Shown here: in pieces, positions 5,315 through 8,156 of the stretch
Layout of the letters: each line of letters opens with the position of its first letter
How positions within the stretch are numbered: the stretch's first letter is position 1
NCBI GenBank assembly: GCA_943914115.1
Contig: CALUAU010000091.1
Location: forward strand, 1 to 8,156
Direction: 5' to 3'
Source of the DNA: an uncultured Microbacteriaceae bacterium
GTDB taxonomy: Bacteria; Actinomycetota; Actinomycetes; Actinomycetales; Microbacteriaceae
Length of the DNA stretch: 8,156 bases
Translations under genes and position numbers: made by a program
The notes under the pieces: model-generated
Told to the model about the DNA's origin: nothing
Database searches by the model: none
The model's input: the letters and a program-made list of their open reading frames with translations, nothing else

Positions 5315-6418
5315 ATGTCCGATGCCGTACCCGTAAAGCTACGCCCAGAAATCCTCACCCAGCGCGCCTACAAGCAGGGCCAACCCGCCCCCGCCAACTC
5401 GTTCAAGCTTTCATCCAACGAACTACCCTTCGCGCCGCTCGACAGCGTTGTCGCCGCGGCCGCAGGCACAACTGAGTTCAACCGATATCCCGACGCTGCC
5501 GCAACCAAATTGCGCCAGGCGCTGGCCGAACACTACGGGCTAACCGCCGAACAGGTGCTGGTTGGCGCGGGCTCGGTGTCGTTGCTCTACCAGGCCGTAC
5601 AGGCGGCGGCGGGTGCTGGTGACGAAGTGGTGTATCCCTGGCGCTCGTTTGAGGCCTACCCGGGCATGGTGACCGTTGCCGGTGCATCCTCGGTGCAGGT
5701 GCCGCTCGACCGCGACAATCGTGTCAACCTTGACGCCATTCTCGACGCCATCACCGACCGCACGCGGCTCATCATCGTGTGCTCGCCCAATAACCCCACC
5801 GGCACCTACACTCGGCAGGAAGAGTTTGAGCGCTTTCTCGAGCGGGTACCGAGCGATCTGCTGGTGATCGCCGACGAGGCCTATATCGAGTTCGTCACCG
5901 ACCCCTCGGCGCTCAACGCCACCCGACTGCTCGCCGACCACCCGAATCTGGTGATCGCCCGCACCCTCTCGAAGGCTTACGGACTCGCCGGTCTGCGGGT
6001 GGGCTATCTGCTCGGTAATCCGCGCCTGCTCGACGCGTTCAACACCACGGCAATTCCGTTCTTGGTTTCGGCACAGGCTCAGGCCGCGGCGCTCGCGGTA
6101 ATGCGCGAAAGCGACTCGGTGCGCGCCCGCGTCAATGAAATAACTATGCGCCGCGACGAGGTGCGCCGAGCGCTTATCGACCAGGGCTGGCCGATTCCCG
6201 AGTCGCAGGCCAACTTCGTGTGGCTGCCATGCGGTGAACTCGCCGAGCGGGTCGATGAGATTTTGCGTCAGGGCGGCATCATTGCGCGCACCTTCCCCGG
6301 TGATGGCATTCGCGTTTCGATCGGTGAGGAAGCGTCGACATCGCCACTGCTGGCAGCCTGTTCCCGCGCTCTCGAACGCTACCCCTACCTGCGTCGCGAA
6401 GAAGCCGAGGCCGAATAA
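5315..6418 (+). CDS. hisC: Histidinol-phosphate / aromatic amino acid aminotransferase (HisC/Pat family)
   Basis: This is a 367-residue PLP-dependent fold-type I aminotransferase. Visible landmarks are KLSSNELPF (31-39), NRYPD (56-60), GAGSVSLLYQ (84-93, phosphate-contacting turn), SPNNPTG (157-163), ADEAY (186-190, Asp187 to the pyridine nitrogen, Tyr190), TLSKAYGLAGLRVGY with the PLP lysine Lys220, and GIRVSIG (331-337, substrate carboxylate Arg333). Motifs such as WRSFEAYP (109-116) and SQANFVWLP (297-305) closely resemble, from memory, mycobacterial HisC2/Rv3772, assigned as an aromatic aminotransferase (Pat). No other his genes are adjacent, so a role with aromatic 2-oxo acids is at least as likely as histidine synthesis. 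The start is set by the -10 box six bases upstream; no Shine-Dalgarno is present. Confidence 0.93.
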   Translation: MSDAVPVKLRPEILTQRAYKQGQPAPANSFKLSSNELPFAPLDSVVAAAAGTTEFNRYPDAAATKLRQALAEHYGLTAEQVLVGAGSVSLLYQAVQAAAGAGDEVVYPWRSFEAYPGMVTVAGASSVQVPLDRDNRVNLDAILDAITDRTRLIIVCSPNNPTGTYTRQEEFERFLERVPSDLLVIADEAYIEFVTDPSALNATRLLADHPNLVIARTLSKAYGLAGLRVGYLLGNPRLLDAFNTTAIPFLVSAQAQAAALAVMRESDSVRARVNEITMRRDEVRRALIDQGWPIPESQANFVWLPCGELAERVDEILRQGGIIARTFPGDGIRVSIGEEASTSPLLAACSRALERYPYLRREEAEAE

Positions 6419-6448
6419 CGCCGCAGCCCGCGCCCATCTTGTAGGTTC

Positions 6449-6525
6449 CGTGAATAAATCACGCCGCTTACTTGTGGTTCGGCGCTAGCATTTGTGTGTC
6501 ACGCGTTCATAGACTTTCCCGTGAC
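6449..6525. promoter_or_regulatory. Candidate operator cluster and promoter region upstream of the E1 genes
   Basis: The pentamer CGTGA (or its complement TCACG) occurs four times: 6449-6453 and 6459-6463 as a palindrome with a five-base AT spacer, then 6499-6503 and 6520-6524 facing outward around a TAGACT hexamer (6510-6515). If that hexamer is the -10 box, transcription begins near 6521-6522 and the second pair straddles it, which suits a repressor. GTGTGTC is also repeated directly at 6494-6500 and 6526-6532. The regulator is unknown. A second possible -10, TAGCAT, is at 6486-6491; neither has a good -35. No terminator is visible after the aminotransferase gene. Confidence 0.4.
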
Positions 6526-6533
6526 GTGTGTCC

Positions 6534-6539
6534 AGGAGG
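6534..6539 (+). promoter_or_regulatory. Shine-Dalgarno (AGGAGG) that decides a TTG start for E1 alpha
   Basis: The perfect AGGAGG is nine bases before the in-frame TTG at 6549. In-frame GTG codons at 6528 and 6540 lie before it and immediately after it, so they are poorly placed to use it. Confidence 0.7.
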
Positions 6540-6548
6540 GTGAATCTA

Positions 6549-7682
6549 TTGCAGCCAGTTGAATTCGATGCGACACAGACCGTGCGCATCCTTTCGCCCG
6601 ATGGGAAGCTGGAGCCGAGCGTCGCTGCCGAACCCTATGTCGAACGCTTGGGATCGGTTGACGATGCGTTCTGGTTTACCGCGCTGCGGCACATGAAGTT
6701 CGCGCGGGCCTTCGACAGCGAAGCCACGAACCTGCAGCGGCAGAGCCAGCTCGCACTCTTCGTGCCCTGCGAGGGGCAGGAAGCCGCGCAGGTTGGTTCG
6801 GCGCTGGCAACCCGGCCGCAGGATGCGGTTTTCCCGTCGTATCGCGAACATGCGGTGGCGCAGGTGCGCGGCCTTGATCTGTTTCACGTGCTGCGGTTGT
6901 TGCGCGGCGTCACCAACGCGGGGTGGGATCCGGCCGAGCAGAACAACTTTCGCAACTATGTGTTGGTGATCGCTTCGCAGGCGCTGCACGCCACCGGCTA
7001 CGCCATGGGGCAGCGCTACGACGGGGCCTGCGGCACCGGCGATCCCGAGCGTGATGAGGCAACTATCGTCTATTTCGGTGATGGCGCCACCAGCCAGGGT
7101 GATCTCAATGAGGCGCTCGTGTTCGCAAGCAGCCAGCAGACTCCGCAGGTGTTCTTCTTGCAGAACAACCAGTGGGCAATTTCGGTGCCGGTGCGGGTGC
7201 AGTCACGCACCCCGCTGTTCCGTCGCGCCGATGGTTTCGGGATGCCCGGCGTGCAGCTTGACGGCAACGATGTGCTGGCCAGTTGGGCCGTCACCCAGCA
7301 CCACCTCGACCGTGCCCGCGCGGGTGAAGGCCCCGCGTTTATCGAGGCGTTCACCTACCGCATGGGTGCCCACACCACCAGCGACGATCCCACCAAATAC
7401 CGCAGCGGCGATGAAGAATCGCACTGGCGGGCGCTCGACCCAATCGATCGCCTCGAACGGTATTTACGCGCGGCCGGCGTCGCCGCCACCGAGATCACCG
7501 AGCTCGACGAAGCAGCCAGCGATTTCGCGAGCGATATTCGCCGCCGCATCCTCGAACTTCCCGATCCCGATCCCATCGAAATGTTCGCCCACGCCTACGC
7601 CGAACCGCACTCGGCGATTGAACAGCAGCGCCTCGACTACCTCGATTTCGAAGCCTCGCTGAGCGAGGAGTATTCCGAATGA
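6549..7682 (+). CDS. pdhA: 2-oxo-acid (pyruvate or branched-chain) dehydrogenase E1 component, alpha subunit
   Basis: With E1 beta, this subunit binds thiamine diphosphate and decarboxylates a 2-oxo acid, passing the acyl group to lipoyl-E2. From the TTG start it is 377 residues. The family pattern LQRQxxLxxxxPCEGQEA is near residues 62-78. The thiamine diphosphate motif runs from GDG (177-179) to NN (206-207). FTYRMGAHTTSDDPTKYR (from about 268) carries the active-site His near 275. The VRILSPDG N-terminus and QNNQWAISVPV match Bacillus PdhA-type E1 alpha, but branched-chain enzymes share these features, so the substrate is open. An upstream GTG at 6528 would add seven residues; the Shine-Dalgarno argues against it. 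The stop overlaps the E1 beta start (ATGA), supporting equimolar production. Confidence 0.93.
   Translation: MQPVEFDATQTVRILSPDGKLEPSVAAEPYVERLGSVDDAFWFTALRHMKFARAFDSEATNLQRQSQLALFVPCEGQEAAQVGSALATRPQDAVFPSYREHAVAQVRGLDLFHVLRLLRGVTNAGWDPAEQNNFRNYVLVIASQALHATGYAMGQRYDGACGTGDPERDEATIVYFGDGATSQGDLNEALVFASSQQTPQVFFLQNNQWAISVPVRVQSRTPLFRRADGFGMPGVQLDGNDVLASWAVTQHHLDRARAGEGPAFIEAFTYRMGAHTTSDDPTKYRSGDEESHWRALDPIDRLERYLRAAGVAATEITELDEAASDFASDIRRRILELPDPDPIEMFAHAYAEPHSAIEQQRLDYLDFEASLSEEYSE
7665..7670 (+). promoter_or_regulatory. Shine-Dalgarno (GAGGAG) for E1 beta
   Basis: GAGGAG lies within the last codons of E1 alpha, eight bases before the ATG at 7679, and fixes the E1 beta start. Confidence 0.6.
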
Positions 7683-8156
7683 CGACCGTTGAGACCCTGC
7701 CCATGGCGCGCGCCCTCAACCGGGCAATGCGCGACGCGATGAACGCCGATGAGCGCGTGATGGTGATGGGCGAAGACGTCGGCAAGCTTGGCGGCGTGTT
7801 CCGCGTCACCGAAAACCTGCAGCGCGACTTTGGTGACAACCGCGTGCTCGACACTCCGCTCGCGGAATCGGGGATTATCGGCACGGCGATCGGCCTGGCG
7901 ATGCGCGGCTACCGACCGGTGTGCGAGATCCAGTTCGACGGTTTTGTCTACCCCGGTTTCGACCAGATCACCTCGCAGCTGGCGAAGTTTCACGCCCGCA
8001 CCGAGGGCGCGGTGAAACTGCCGGTGGTGATTCGGCTGCCGTACGGCGGGCATATTGGTGCGGTGGAACACCACCAAGAAAGCCCCGAAGCCTACTTTGC
8101 GCACACCGGCGGCCTGCGCGTGATTGCCCCGTCAAGCCCCAACGACGGCTATTGGC
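7679..8156 (+). CDS. pdhB: 2-oxo-acid (pyruvate or branched-chain) dehydrogenase E1 component, beta subunit, 3' end cut by window edge
   Basis: The first 159 codons of a family usually about 325-340 residues long are present, and the frame is open to the edge. Landmarks are MGEDVGKLGGVFRVT (30-44), DTPLAESGIIGTAIGLAMRGYRPVCEIQF (58-86, with Glu63 expected to activate the thiamine ring) and PYGGHIGAVEHHQESPEAYFAHTGGLRV (121-148), whose His pair sits at the heterotetramer active site. The SPEAYFAHTGGL segment resembles branched-chain enzymes, while the N-terminal half resembles PdhB, so substrate is not decided. The start overlaps the alpha stop by four bases. An E2 acyltransferase gene is expected just beyond the window. 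Confidence 0.94.
   Translation, partial: MTTVETLPMARALNRAMRDAMNADERVMVMGEDVGKLGGVFRVTENLQRDFGDNRVLDTPLAESGIIGTAIGLAMRGYRPVCEIQFDGFVYPGFDQITSQLAKFHARTEGAVKLPVVIRLPYGGHIGAVEHHQESPEAYFAHTGGLRVIAPSSPNDGYW

Noticed and set aside
6419..6548. Riboswitch or thiamine-responsive leader before the thiamine-dependent E1 genes
   Set aside because: The region lacks the conserved TPP riboswitch core, and the likely transcribed leader is only about 27 bases.

Overview
The window reads as ordinary chromosome from a high-GC actinobacterium, most likely Micrococcales and perhaps Microbacteriaceae. The evidence is codon use rich in G/C third positions, GTG and TTG starts, TANNNT-type -10 boxes placed directly before ATG codons, and the gene families present. 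I cannot name a genus. I see no phage, transposon, rRNA, tRNA or CRISPR.

Layout, left to right. (1) Bases 1-904 (+) hold the end of a five-helix membrane protein, cut by the window edge, and a translationally coupled two-helix membrane protein. A strong intrinsic terminator follows at 939-987. (2) Bases 1006-2944 (-) form an operon: a low-molecular-weight tyrosine-type phosphatase followed 4 bases later by purB (adenylosuccinate lyase). (3) Bases 3093-4852 (+) form a coupled gene pair. The first is a 101-residue helical protein with a WXG100-like layout. The second is a 485-residue protein with a similar N-terminal helical module, a glycine-rich hydrophobic stretch and a C-terminal alpha/beta serine hydrolase (GYSQG). 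(4) Base 4854-5249 (-) is a four-helix YvlD/holin-4-type membrane protein, lying tail to tail with the hydrolase. (5) Base 5315-6418 (+) is a HisC/Pat-type PLP aminotransferase. (6) From 6549 (+) come the E1 alpha and E1 beta subunits of a 2-oxo-acid dehydrogenase (pyruvate or branched-chain); E1 beta runs off the right edge.

How it fits together. PurB supplies IMP and AMP synthesis. The E1 genes decarboxylate pyruvate or branched-chain 2-oxo acids, and the aminotransferase next door may handle aromatic 2-oxo acids or histidinol phosphate. The most unusual part is the pair at 3093-4852. It resembles a type VII (ESX/WXG100-like) partner plus hydrolase effector, analogous in arrangement to mycobacterial PE/PPE pairs with hydrolase domains, but no secretion machinery is in view.

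Regulation. Three genes (phosphatase, YvlD-like gene, aminotransferase) have a -10 hexamer exactly six bases before an ATG, which suggests leaderless mRNAs. The E1 alpha leader contains four copies of CGTGA/TCACG and a well-placed Shine-Dalgarno that points to a TTG start.
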